This document shows, one piece after another, positions 35,801-47,660 of a stretch of DNA of 64,000 bases; position 1 is the first letter of the stretch; each line of letters opens with the position of its first letter. A program made the translations under genes and the position numbers. The stretch is from Membranipora membranacea (Eukaryota; Bryozoa; Gymnolaemata; Cheilostomatida; Membraniporidae), in NCBI GenBank assembly GCA_914767715.1, contig OU612074.1:18896062-18960061 (forward strand), written 5' to 3'. The notes below the pieces were generated by a model. That model saw only the letters and a program-made list of their open reading frames with translations, had not been told where the DNA came from and did no database searches.

Positions 35801-37631
35801 TTAAAAAGAAAATACTTTCAACAGGAGGATAATAAATACAACGCTGGCAATATGCAAAAACCTAATATTGTGTTGCTGTATAAACCACTGCCATAGCAAT
35901 AAAAAAATTATTAACTGTTTGGAGGAAGAGAGTTCTGATACCACTACCAAGTGTTTGCCAATGATGGTACACAGGAAGTTAAATGGAAAAGCTTACCAAT
36001 AACTTGCAAGTGAATAAAACATGAGTAAAGGCTCACTTGAGGCAGATCACTTAAGTCTGGATTATAATTGACTGATATATTTTTTTAATGATTGCATAGG
36101 ATGATGTGCTATAGAGGCCATCCCACTATCCCTTTCTGTGGGGGATAGGATTATGGTGGTTCAGAAAGTCGGTCTACTCACAAGGAAACCGCAGAATTTG
36201 TCCAGACTCCCCAATATACAGGGAGTCATTGGTCATGAGTAGTGAGTAGGGAGCTCTAAGTGTTATACATCCTGAGCAAATATTAATTGTGCTGACATTG
36301 TTTTCGTTCATATCCACTATTCTCATTATATCTGCCCACGTATCGGCTACAAGAAAGGTCCCATTTCCAATAAACTGCAGATTGCGTGGGTAGCTAAACC
36401 TAGAGTCGGCTAGACTGCCATCAACAGTTTCACCGCTAAGTTTCTCTCCAGTGATCAGTGTGACTGCTTTATTAAGGTAATCAATTCTTAGGATGGCATG
36501 GTAGTCAATCACATAAATGTCTCCGTTTTTGTGCTGTGTGAAGAAGGTGATAGATGAAAGTTTATTTGAAGACGCAAAGACTCTAACACTGCCATTTTCT
36601 ATCGAGGCTGATTTCACGACTCCGCTGCGGTGAGTGAATAAAACATTTTCTTGTGCCTGATTGTCCCTGATCACATTAGACACAAACACGATATGCGGTT
36701 TGCTCGGTACATATTTTTTCTCCCAGCTGTGCGGGTTGTGATCAACCACCTGTCCACATTCTCCGCTAAAGACAGAAGTTGAGCCATTTCTCCTGTGGAT
36801 CATCCTCAAACATTCCCTGTCATCGGCTGTCTCAGCCACTATCATACGATCGTGTGAGATCTGGGCAAATCCTGTTATCCCATAAAAAAGAGCATCCTCA
36901 CCAACACCCTCTCTATAGCCCCAGTTTGAACTATTCCCTGCTATAACTGTTGAAGTCACTCCGTCGGTAGTTTTCAGTGAGCTGTAATCGGTGTAGATTA
37001 TGTTCCAAGGCCGATAAAGGTCAAGTTCCATGTGGTGAACTCTGCCTGATGTTGTGAAAAATGTTTGCGACTTGGACTCTTCTAGTCTACAATGTTGAGC
37101 AACAGCTATCTCTATACAAAGTGAGCAGTTTCACATAACAGTGGGCGATACACAATAGCAGACATGCTACTTTTTATGAATAATCTTTCACTCATTCACA
37201 TGTATATTGTATTATACATATTATCACATTATGATGTTGTGAGAAAGAACTTACAATACACCTAATAGGCCTGAAGTATCACCAAGTTGTCCTATCAGAT
37301 TATCAATTAGTGATGGTTCTTGTGTGGTGAGTTATTAACCAAGATGCACACACAAGTTAAAGTGAAGGATGGTTCACAATTTAGTAACCTACCGCTGCAC
37401 GAATTGTTGTGTCTCCTGATCCATGCATCCCGCTGTGAACAGCCTCAGCCAAATCACAACCTGATCAATATCGAAAAAAATGTTATATTAATATACCATT
37501 AACTTTCAATGACTTCAAATGTGGTAACAGTTAAGTCCCTTTACAGAAAGTGAGTGAGACAAGTCAAAATAGTTCCCAGGAAGATGAAAAGAAGATGGTC
37601 ATTTTCTTACCAATACGAATCCAAGCTCCAT
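32802..37631 (-). CDS. Receptor gene B: NHL propeller with HYR-like C-terminal exons (frameshifted)
   Basis: Exons on the minus strand: 37611-37631, 37393-37460, 36182-37086 (propeller), 35572-35793, 34977-35160, 34596-34736 and 32802-about 33000. Phases are 0, 2, then 1 throughout. The signal peptide is MELGFVLVVIWLRLFTAG. The propeller (about residues 30-331) repeats the family motifs AGNSSNWGYREGVGEDALF and SLADSRFSYPRNLQF. The next two exons encode cysteine-bearing, beta-rich modules (SGCIITVQVIS; CPRNIRSIA ... TCTLKVEVK) resembling HYR/Ig-like domains. The 34977-35160 exon has 184 bases against 186 in gene D: two bases are missing at about 35057, so the frame breaks. The join between the 34.6-kb and 33.0-kb exons is not in phase, so an exon may be missing from my model. 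A small candidate exon at 33270-33300 was not used. No TM exon was found downstream. Confidence 0.7.
35057..35060 (-). other. 2-bp deletion lesion in gene B HYR-like exon
   Basis: Copy 1 reads CAGACTCATGATGTG where copy 2 (56177) reads CAGACTCAGTTGATGTG. The loss shifts the frame within a 186-base exon whose length is otherwise a multiple of three. Confidence 0.7.
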
Positions 37632-37715
37632 ATCCAGACCAAGCCAGCCCTCTCAACACGAGTATTGCGGTGTTAATAAAATGCAACCGTCAAGTTATTG
37701 TTTTGAAATGCAAAC

Positions 37716-37737
37716 CTCCTCGTCTTATCACATTGAC
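37716..37737 (-). promoter_or_regulatory. Conserved leader element of receptor gene B
   Basis: The minus strand reads GTCAATGTGATAAGACGAGG, about 85-105 bases upstream of the start codon at 37631. It is the counterpart of the elements in genes A, C and D. Confidence 0.5.
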
Positions 37738-38329
37738 CTTTAACAAAAGTCATCTATCAAAAGCTTAATAGATATAAGAACTTATCAGTACAAAGACGAA
37801 TCATATCAGCACCTTGGGTTTGTGTAAATCGGATCTGTTTTCCCCTTTATTGATACACCACCCTTATAAGCATCTACAAATGCAAAAAAGACAAAAACGA
37901 TCTAGCTTCGAAATATGGACAATCCACAGATCTCCCCTGAAATATTTGTTACCAGGAAGCGATTCCAACTAACGTAAACACAGTTTCTTTTATTGCAATT
38001 CAAAATAAATTGCTACTGATTTTCATGAAATGATGCAAGCAAGGAGTTTTTGTAAATATGTTTGAATGCTTAACCCATAATACCTTCTTCCTGGCACTGA
38101 ATAACATGAAAATTGATGATTTGGTTTGAATATTGTAATATTGTATATATTTGAATTCATATAGTCAGATACTTTCATTCTTTCAAAATAAAAGTAAAAT
38201 TGACATTCGGCATTGATTGCAGCCATCTGGGAGCAGAAAGTTTTTACAGCATATAATATTATCATCTGCCCAAGTCCTCATTGTGGCAAGAGTTATCCCC
38301 TCTAGAGTGCAGGTGCTGGGACCCATGGT

Positions 38330-40860
38330 ACCATAGACTTAATATACTACCTAGACAGGACAATGCTTATGCTTCACTGATCATAATAATGTCCCACTTA
38401 AATAGCACGACATGACAAAATGAAATAATGTGAAAAATCAAGGGACGCTTGGCATGATATCGGCCCCTGTCCAGCCCCTTATTCAAACACGAAGAAAATT
38501 GGTGAGTATATGTAACAGACCTTTCCGCACGAGATGGTATTAATAATTTGTCCCAAGATTCAGAACTTTTTATGATAAGATACAATCATTGGCCAATAAA
38601 CACTGAAATAAACACAGCCATTTACCCTCAGCACTTCCATCAGTCCATCATTACTATAAAAATGTAAAGAATACATATAACACAATATCAAAAATATTTT
38701 GTTGGATGAGCCAGATCTTATCACCACCATCATAGTTTTTTTTTTCAAAATTGCACCCAACCAGTCAGTTCAAATTGGATTGCCAATTTTTTTTGTAGCT
38801 TCACAAGGAAGAATAGATATGTACTGTAAATAGAGTATGCAAACTACAGATAGCTGTTGTTCCTGAGTACGTATGAGGAACTTCAGTACTGTAGTCAAAA
38901 TCTAATGGCCTTTACTGTGTTCAAACTTAATTTTGCCAATGCCGGTAAGGTTGTTTGAGTTTATCAATGAGATGTCGGCATCAACAGTGAATGTCAATTG
39001 CTCCCTTGACTTATTCACAGACACAGCAGTGTGGAAAGGTAGTTATTACAACAGGACACGTCATCATCTGAGAAAATGGAACTATATGTAATGATGAGAC
39101 TACAGAAAAAGGATGGAAGCAGTGAATCTAATAATTTTCAAGACCTGAAAATAAATGCCGGCCAAACAATCACCAGCATTATTGCTTGACTCAGCCGAGA
39201 ATTGCGTGCTCATATGCATCATAGCTGCTCACAAGCACAAACCTCTGCAGCCTGCAATAAATTGTTGTTGGTATGAGCTAAGGTTTAGTATGAATAATGG
39301 CTATTAATATAGAAACCAGTCTGAGCCACAAAATAACGCTTCTGAACCCTTTATTTAGACAGCCAGAGAAGTTTTTGAATTAATGAGCAGCAATAATCCC
39401 TTCTGCAATGACTAAAAAATCCCTCTGTACGGAAACATTGTCAATTATACAGTAATCACTGTTGAGTGTGCTGCACTATCTTGAGAAGTATAGAGATGTC
39501 TGCAGGGCTCCACCTAGATCGAAATAGTTTTTATGGGAATTATTAACTATTGAATCAGAATAATGTGAATGTAACAATAAGAAAAATAATAATGATCATT
39601 ACAGGAATTGTACTTTTCAAATATCACTCTAATTGACATTCACTGTTGACGCCAATATCACATTGATAAACTCAAAAACTCCAAGAACCTTACCGGCATC
39701 GGCAAAAATAAGTTTGGCCACGGTATTTCATTTTCCAGTTTTGGAAATTATTAGAGTCACATGCTTCCATCCTTTTTTCCTTTTTAGTTTCATAGCGCCA
39801 TTTGCTCAGATGATGACGTGTTCTGGTTTGGTTTATTATAACAATCATTGTATTAACAGGCGATAGGATTGGATTTTAAATTCTGTTGTGAGCTGACATG
39901 TAGTATGGAAAAAAGCTCTTTAAATGCTTTCCTGTCCTGCACTTTGGTGGGCAATAGATGGTATGTAGGATACCTTTGCACAATTGAAAACAACACGACT
40001 AAAAAGTGGATGGTCTTCATCGGACGCAATTATGTTTAAAAAGTTTAAGACATCTCAGTAATAACTTTTTTTTTCACGCTGCTGTTTCTGTGTATAGGCC
40101 GGGGAAGCAATAGACATTCACTGTTGACGCCGATATCACATTTATAAACTCAAAGAACCTTACCGGTATCGGCAAAATTAAGTTTGGCCAGGGTAAAGGC
40201 CATTAGATTTTGACTACAGTACTGAAGTATAATAATTTCAAGTTATTGTCACATACTCTAGATTCATAATACATACTCAGGAACAACAGTACAACATCTG
40301 TAGTTTGCATACTCATTTTACAGCACAGATCTATTCTTCCTTGTGAAGCGACAATAAAATTAGCAATCCAATTTGAGCAGACTGGTTGTGTTCAGTCACA
40401 ACTACGAATAGTTTTAAGGAAAAAAATGATGATGGTGGTGTTGCTGGTGCTTAGATCTGGCTCATCCAACAAAATATTTGTGATCTTGTGTTATAGGTGT
40501 TCTTTACATTTTTATAGTAGTGAAGGAAGTGCTGAGGGTAAATGGCTGTGTTTATTTCAATGTTTATTGGCTAATGATTGTCTCTTATCATAAAAAGTTC
40601 CGGCTCTGGAGACAAATTATGAATACCATCTCCTGCGGAAAGGTCTTTTACATACGCTCACCAATTTTCTTTGTGTTTGAATAACAAGGGTCTGGACAGG
40701 CTGATATCATGCCCAGCGTCCCTTGATTTTTCACATTATTACATTGATGGATATATAGTAAACTATTGCTCACAGCACAAACTAATTACGTCATGTCATG
40801 CTATTTAAGTGGGACAGTATTGAATGTTATTGGCCTGTCTAGGTAGTATATGCATGGTAC
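38330..40860. mobile_element. Long inverted-repeat (foldback-like) element, copy 1
   Basis: The left arm (about 38338-39000) is the reverse complement of the right arm (about 40113-40850). Shared marks are TACTACCTAGACAGG at the outer end, AAATCAAGGGACGC, GGCTGTGTTTATTTCA and GACATTCACTGTTGACGCC at the inner end. A further inverted pair (39010-39175 against 39700-39850) makes the loop itself foldable. No transposase frame was found. The same element is in copy 2 at about 59462-62030, where one arm keeps 36 bases lost here near 38880. Confidence 0.65.
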
Positions 40861-40861
40861 T

Positions 40862-40892
40862 ATAGTAGTATATGCATGGTATGTATATGGTA

Positions 40893-40923
<31 letters not shown>

Positions 40924-40941
40924 CATGGTATGTATATGGTA

Positions 40942-40987
<46 letters not shown>

Positions 40988-41285
40988 CTGTATATGTATA
41001 TGGTAGTATATGCATGGTACTCACGCCGCTCCCTATACCCTTTGCCACCAGAATTCCGGCTACTCTTGATATCGAAAAGGCAGAAGGGATTTTTTAACGC
41101 ATGTGGGTTGTGCCAACACACTGTGGACCTTCGGTATCTTCAGTCCCGTTCCACAAGGACCTGGGTAGGTTTCAACGGTGTGCCAGTACCGAATCGAGAG
41201 TGACTGCCGGCGGCGGTGATTGAAATTGGACCTCGCAGATAACAAGTTTGGACCCTTAACCATCAGACCGCTCCTGACTCTTCTC
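40862..41285 (-). mobile_element. tRNA-derived SINE with (TATATG)n tail, copy 1
   Basis: On the minus strand a tRNA-like head near 41285-41190 (GTCTGATGGTTAAGGGTCC as A box) leads into a body. The body ends, toward lower coordinates, in a TATATG microsatellite (40868-41012) that acts as the 3' tail. The open frames with TYTYTY repeats come from this tail. The duplicate is at 62030-62445 with a longer, differently interrupted tail. Confidence 0.6.
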
Positions 41286-41925
41286 TGCTGCTGCTAAAAT
41301 CTATAATTTTTCTTGCAAAGTTTGGTTCTTTCAGTATCAGACTCAAACTCAAATTGATGTGGGTCTTTTGAATGTGCAATCCTCTGTATGGTACAAACCT
41401 ATGGATACTTATTAAGGTCAGATGCCACTGAAGCGTTGGCCTTGCGGCAGAGTGTTATGCTTGATTACAGCTGACAGGTGGTAAGAGGTTGGAACTAAAG
41501 ACTTGAAAACATATAGTCCTATACTGAAAAGCTCTATGCAGGTGCAGTCATTATCAGAAATCAAAACAAAAAAAGCAATATTATGATTATTTATATTTCA
41601 TTATGACAATCTCAAGTTTTACTATATTATATTATATATATTATAAGTATCTATTATCTATTATTATGGATTATTTTTTTCCTTGATCGGAAGAAGGCTA
41701 ATGGTTTCTCTCTGATGGTACTTTGTTTGTGGAAGACCTAATAGAAATTGGTAATTAAATAGCAAACACGTAATATAATTTCCAAGAAAGTAAGAAATAT
41801 GTTGACTCAAGAAGGCAGTCATATTTTACAGATAGGCTAATACTATCATCATAAGATAAGTAACTAGTTGGTTGCAATATTTTGTGATGAATTTTATGAT
41901 TAGTGGCATCTGAATCCTTCTAGAA

Positions 41926-42200
41926 TTAAGGGGTTTCATAGCAGCCATGTGTATTGTTCCTCTCCTCACTGCCTGATGTGTGTTCAGACACAGCATACTC
42001 ACTCGGAGGTAAACTATCTAGACACAACTCTTCATACTGTAGAAGCTGTTGTGTCCCAATCTGACCACTTTCTGCTGCAGTATATGATTGTTGGTTGAGG
42101 GTGTTTAGATGGGAGCTGGCAAGTCTTTTTAGATAGAAAACAATCAGCAACCTTCCAGTGATCACAAGAGCCGGTACCAATATGCCAGTCAGAATAGGGA
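41926..42200 (-). CDS. Orphan transmembrane and cytoplasmic-tail exon of the receptor family, copy 1
   Basis: A phase-1 exon from the acceptor at 42201 to a stop at 41926. It encodes a helix (PILTGILVPALVITGRLLIV) and a tail carrying the family motif QYEEL followed by EYAVSE, and ends GCYETP. It resembles the terminal exon of gene C (43400-43650) with about 20 more tail residues. No intact upstream gene leads to it in this window except gene C, for which it could be an alternative last exon. Confidence 0.6.
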
Positions 42201-42326
42201 CTGAAAAATAAAAGATTATATCTTCACTTAATTAGCTGCTACGCAATTAATTACTACCCAATTTTCAAACAACTCACTTGTTGAATTTAAAGGTTATATA
42301 CAAAAGTGTCATGTGTGTGTTCATAC

Positions 42327-42539
42327 CTACAATATCCCTTTGGCAGAGTAGTGTGTTGCCAGACCACTCCACTCCAATCCTGTGGATGTATTTGTACATG
42401 TGTACAGTCCATCGCCTGAGGTAACTTTGGTGTTACACTGGTAATAAATCTGTGAGCCCAGTCTGTCACTGTAAGAAGTACCAGAAGTAACCAGTTTGGC
42501 ATTCTCTATTACCGGCAGTTCACCACACCTCTTCAGATA
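42327..42539 (-). pseudogene. Broken sushi exon, copy 1
   Basis: The minus-strand exon has family splice sites at both ends and sushi motifs (CGELPVIENAKLVT, IYYQCNTKVTSGDG, YTCTN). Against genes A and C it lacks two bases near its start (GAAGAGGTGTGG, not GAAGAGAGGTGTGG) and has a five-base duplication (GGAGTGGAGTGG) near its end. The frame is therefore lost on the family's phase-1 reading. The identical damage in copy 2 (63487-63699) shows it predates the duplication. Confidence 0.65.
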
Positions 42540-42589
42540 CTACAATACATACATACAATACTATACAATGTATATGAAGTATGTATTTT

Positions 42590-43072
42590 TGTAAGACGTT
42601 TGACTGTTTTACGCACAATTCCTATTCTACCCATTGTGAGATTTCATTATATTGATATTTGATTGTTATAATAGAAGATAAACAGAGTGCCAGATCATGT
42701 TTTCATAGCAATATCAATATCACCACAGACTTGAGCTGCTTGTTTTATTTTAGCTGATTGTTTTTAAATTTAGTCTGACCGATCGTGTGAATTAAAATTG
42801 GCCTTATCCTTTTTATTTTGGGTATTGCAAAGCAGCAAATGTCATACAATTTCACATATTTGATATTCTAGTATTGTCCTCTCTTTTAGTAAATTGAAAC
42901 GACTCCATGGATTGGTAAGAGTGTTGGTTAAAAAAGGAAAAGAATTCGAAGTCAGACAGATGTCATGTGCAGACACTGAGATCTACAGTTGTACCATTTA
43001 AACATCCTGCAAATGACTGACAGCCTCAACGCAGGTGCAGTCATAACTAACAATCACAGACAGTTAAACAAT
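42590..43072 (+). repeat. Copy of the 13722-14340 repeat
   Basis: Shared ordered blocks: ATTCCTATTCTACCCATT, GGTATTGCAAAGCAGCAA, GAGATCTACAGTTG, TGACAGCCTCAA. It straddles the right limit of the visible segmental duplication. Confidence 0.6.
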
Positions 43073-43399
43073 TTTTTATATTTTTATTGTGCTAATTAGA
43101 ACTCTTACTATAATTGATACTACACGTCTCTTGAAGCTAAAGGATTTTTTGCTACCTAGATGAGGAGAAGTCAAATGCTCGCTCCCTGATGGTGCTATGT
43201 TTTTTTAATAGTGAGTTGGCCTAATAAAAAGAGTATAAAAGGTTTTGTCCAAAAAAGGCAAAAATATGTAACAGATAAAACTAACATAATAAGAATAGTC
43301 ACTTGTTGAAGGTTCGTTGTAGTATCTAAAATTAAAGAAATGGTCAGTTTCATTTGGACCATTTTAAAACATAATAGTTTCATAGTGTTTAGTGTCATT

Positions 43400-46300
43400 T
43401 TATTGTCTCTCCTCACTGCCTAGTGTGTGTTCAAGCACAGGGTCTTCATTTGAAAGTAGATCATCCAGACACAACTCTTCATACTGTAGGAGCTCTTGTG
43501 TCCCAATCTGACCACTTTCTGCTGCATTATCTGATTGTGGGTCATGATTGTTTGGATGTGAGCAGACAAATCTTCTTTTCAGACAGAAAACGATCAGCGA
43601 AGCTCCAGCGATCACTAGAGCCGGAACGAATATGCCATTCAGAACAGGAACTGTAAAAAATGATTGTACAAAATGCTTCGTTCTGCCCTTGTTCTACTTA
43701 GCTTGGATCATTACAATTGACAGGAAATTAGAAGTTGCTCTCTTTGAACCAGCTTAGGCAAGTGACCTTTAAACTAAGGACTATTTGTTAATATGTCTCT
43801 CTGCAAAATTTAGCTCCTACCTGCGTTGACTAACCTACGTTGTTAACTAATGAGATTAAGACATTTTCTTGTTTTTCTTGCCAACATTCTTCAGGATTAT
43901 AAGAAAGAAAAAGATTCTCATTCTCACTGCCACTCATGCAAATTTATGCTCATTGAATTCTGCATAGCTCCAAGATAATTAATTGAGACTAAATCTCATA
44001 ATTGTCACTTAACGGACAAATAATTTGCACAAACTGATTTTCAAAATCAGGGCATGAAATCTACCACCAGCTTATGACTGTACAGTGTGCACTAGTAAGA
44101 CGGTAACTACGTCACCTGATGCAGTAGATGATTAATTTCATACCCTAATTTTGACGATCAGTTTGTGCAAATTGTTTGCTCATTAGGTGACAATGCTGAG
44201 ATTGCAGCCTCATTTTATTAGTTTTGAGCTACACATTTGGCTGTGTGGCAGCAGTGGTTTAAATAGCTACCACGATTTTAATTATAATCTATGGATCTAC
44301 CAAATCACTTGTTGAATTTCAAGGTTACCAAGGTATGAAGTGTGCATTTGTACCTAATATATCTCTTTGGCAGTGTAGTGTGTTGCCAGACCATTCTAGC
44401 CCTGTGGGTGTCTGAGTACATGTGTACAGTCCTTCGCCTGAGATAACTTTGGTGTTACATTGATAATAAATCTGTGAGCCCTCCCTGTCACTATCAGAAG
44501 TGCTGACCAGTTTGGCATTCTCGATTATCGGCAGTTCTCCGCACTTTTCTCCAGATACTACAAAAGAGGCACTTGATGAGTTACAAACCATTGCATATCA
44601 GCTTTAGGTGTTAAGAGAACACTGAATGTGCTACAGACCTAGAGGAACTACTAGCTCTGACTAAATGAGGAGCACTAGCATAGATAATAATGTCTTGATA
44701 ATTAGATTCCTACAGAGGGAGAGAGATTATTCAACAAGTTAGAAATTTAACTATGATATTTCGTAATTAAAGTCTGAAATTCAGTCCTGCCATAAATGTT
44801 GTGTTATCACTGATGAATTAACCAATGATTTTATTATCTGACAGAAAAAGAGTGTACCAAACTGAATTGGCTGCTTCGCAGGTTGAGACTAAGTATAGAA
44901 AGGGGCGGAGCTTAGAAAACAAAGAACCAATCTTGCGAAAAACCTTTCTGTTCACTAGCTCGTCTACAGATTGCTTTTTGAAACTGATTGTACAATCTGA
45001 ACTGATTCAAAGGCACCACTTCCCCCCTATGCAACACGGCGTACGTGTTAGGGTTGTTGGCCTTAGATGGCCCATTGCTGGGACCCCTTGTAGTGAGTTT
45101 TTAGCTGTCTTTCAAGCTTGTCAGCATATCTTTCCATGCTGTCACATGTCTTTCCATGGGTCAGTCAGAAGATGAGTACACAGAAGAGGTATACACCTGA
45201 AGAACTGAAACACTACCTAGGGGAAAAAATTGTCCAATTTAAATCAGCTGTTCAGCGGGTTAAGCATATAGGTATAGAAACGAGCAGAGCTCAGACTATA
45301 AAGTACACATCCTACTCAAAACAGTTCTGTGTACTAGCCTGTCCGTGTACTGCTTTTTAAACTGATTGGGCAATAATTTTTGCTCAAACTGATTGAAAGG
45401 CAAAATGCTTATAGACAGATAAAGCATGGCCTAGATAATCTTGTCAAGATTGACAATGCACACTGCTGAACTTTGGACTGATATGTCAGGTTCTTAGATA
45501 TGACTTTGGGAGGTAACTATATTACCCGTACCAAAAAACAACTGTAAGCGATGTGAAACTGAACTGGAACTAATTTTTACATGTTTGTTAAATAAGTGAC
45601 AAGGAACTGAAGCATAACCTCGGGGAAGATTGACGATTTTGGTATGTACATATCAAATTGTACTCGATCTTATATCGGTAGATTTTTATTTGATTGATGA
45701 GGATGTCAGACAGCGCTCAATTATCATGTCAAGTTCAAATTGGGGGCTGTTATCAAATCACTTACTCTACAGCATGGTGGCCAAAATAACAAGGAAGTTA
45801 TTTCAAAATCAGTGAATATCAAATACCATACAGTGCTTTACACTGTTATTTATGAGTGTGCTGAAGGCAAATTTCTTGACACATGACAACCAGAAAATTG
45901 TAAACAAGGCTATGCAGGGAAAACTGTGTGGTGAAAAATTGTCTTGTTAGGAAAAATCACAGTGGTAAATATTAGGGAAAGTGGTTTGGTGGGAATTTGT
46001 CTTGTAGGCAATTTGGCTTGTAGCGAAAACGGTCTGATGGGAATATGGCTTGTTGAAAAATGTCTAGCTGGAAAAATATATTGGTGGGAAAACACCCAGG
46101 TGGAAAATTGATTGGTGGGAAAGCGTTCAGGTGGGAAAAAGGTAGAGTGGGAAATCATCCAGATGGGAGAATGGCTTGGTGGGGAAATATCCTGGTGGAA
46201 TAATAGATTGGTGGGATAACTGGAGGTGGGGAAATGGCTCGGTGGGAAAATGGCATTGGGAAAATGGGGCGGATCCGATGCTATCATCCTTTTTTCTTAA

Positions 46301-47626
46301 GAATCTTGAATGCCAATATGGTTGTGGCATGCTTTTCATTTGGGAAAATTGTATCAGGACCCCAAAATTTTCTACAGTGCCTTAGACTTTGATTTTATCT
46401 GTAGGTTGAACAATACACCCTGTAAACTAATGGCAGTTCAGAGAGTCAGTCACTTACAGGGGAATTGCAGAATTTCGTCCTGAGTCCCCTATATACAGCG
46501 AGTCATTGGTCAAGAGTAAGGCATGAGAAATCTGAGTGTGGTTATCCAGAGCCAATGTTGATTGTGCTGACTGTGTCTGTGTTCAAATCAATGAGGCTCA
46601 TCAGTATCAGGTTACCAAAGTATCACATGTTTATTCTTACCTAAGCTATCTTTTTGACAGAGTGGTGTGTTACCAGACCACTCCAATCCTGTGGGTGTCT
46701 TTGTACATGTGTACAGTCCATCGCCTGAGGTAACTTTGGTGTTACACTGGTAATGAATCTGTGAGCCCTCCTTGTCACTGTATGAAGTGGTATTCAGTTT
46801 AGCATTATCGATTATTGGCGGTTCTCCACACCTCTCTACAGACACTACAAAAGAGTCACTTGATGTGTTACAAACAATTACATACCAGCGTTATTTTTAA
46901 AGAGTACACAGAATGTGTTACAGACCTAGAACAACTAGCTCTGGAAAAACAAGGAACACTATAACATAGCTAATAATGTTTTCATAAGTAGATTCCTACA
47001 GAGAGAGATTATTCAACAGGTTAGGAATTGACTATGATATCTCATAAACAAAGACTGTAATTCAGTCCTGCCATAAATGTTTGTGTCATCACAGTTGAAT
47101 TAACTAATTATTTGGTCAGCTAAGGGAAAAAGAATGGAACAAACTGATATGACTTTTCGGCCGGTTGAGACTAGGTACAGAAAGAGGCGGAGCTTAGACT
47201 AAAAAGTACACATCTTGCTCAAAACAGTTCTGTTCACTAGCCTGTCCGCAGATTGATTTTTAAAGTGATTGGGCAAGCAGGGGTTAATGTGAGGTCTGGG
47301 ATGGAAGGAAAATCCAAAACTAAACATTCAAAAGTTTTTTGTGTCAGAATTTCAATAAATACAACGTTTTTTGAAGAATATACACCTAATCCCTTGAAGG
47401 ATAAAAATTATAAACTGAGAGCTGTGTGGGAAAAACATTTTGAAACGAAGAATCTGTAGGGCAATCAAGCATCATGATAAAGAACCTTATAAAAGGAAGA
47501 GCTATTGTCAACTATTGTCCTTTATGGGGTAGGGTAATGATGAATTATTACAGTTCAAAAGAGAAAAAAATTAGTGTTCAAATTTTGTATATTGAAATAC
47601 CTACTGTAGGAATTGCTATATTCAAA

Positions 47627-47660
<34 letters not shown>

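Larger units (their letters stand above)
31521..42839. repeat. Segmental duplication, copy 1 (11.3 kb)
   Basis: The sequence is near-identical, in the same orientation, to 52645-63999. Correspondence starts at TTGCTATTCACTGCCAGGCG (31521 / 52645) and is still unbroken at the window end. Copy 2 carries a net 36 extra bases. It contains gene B, exons 3-4 of the small plus-strand gene, a long inverted-repeat element, a SINE and a sushi/TM exon pair. Confidence 0.95.

Noticed and set aside
40801-41203. Open frames with YIYIYI / MYMYMY / TYTYTY repeats (also at 61978-62363)
   Set aside because: Product of the TATATG microsatellite tail of a SINE.
41926-42200. Full ITAM in the receptor tail
   Set aside because: The second tyrosine (EYAVSE) lacks Leu/Ile at +3; only a single YxxL is supported.
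45910-46287. 125-residue minus-strand frame with HFPTSSYPTN-like repeats
   Set aside because: Produced by the GGTGGGAAAATGGCTTG minisatellite; no start context or domain.
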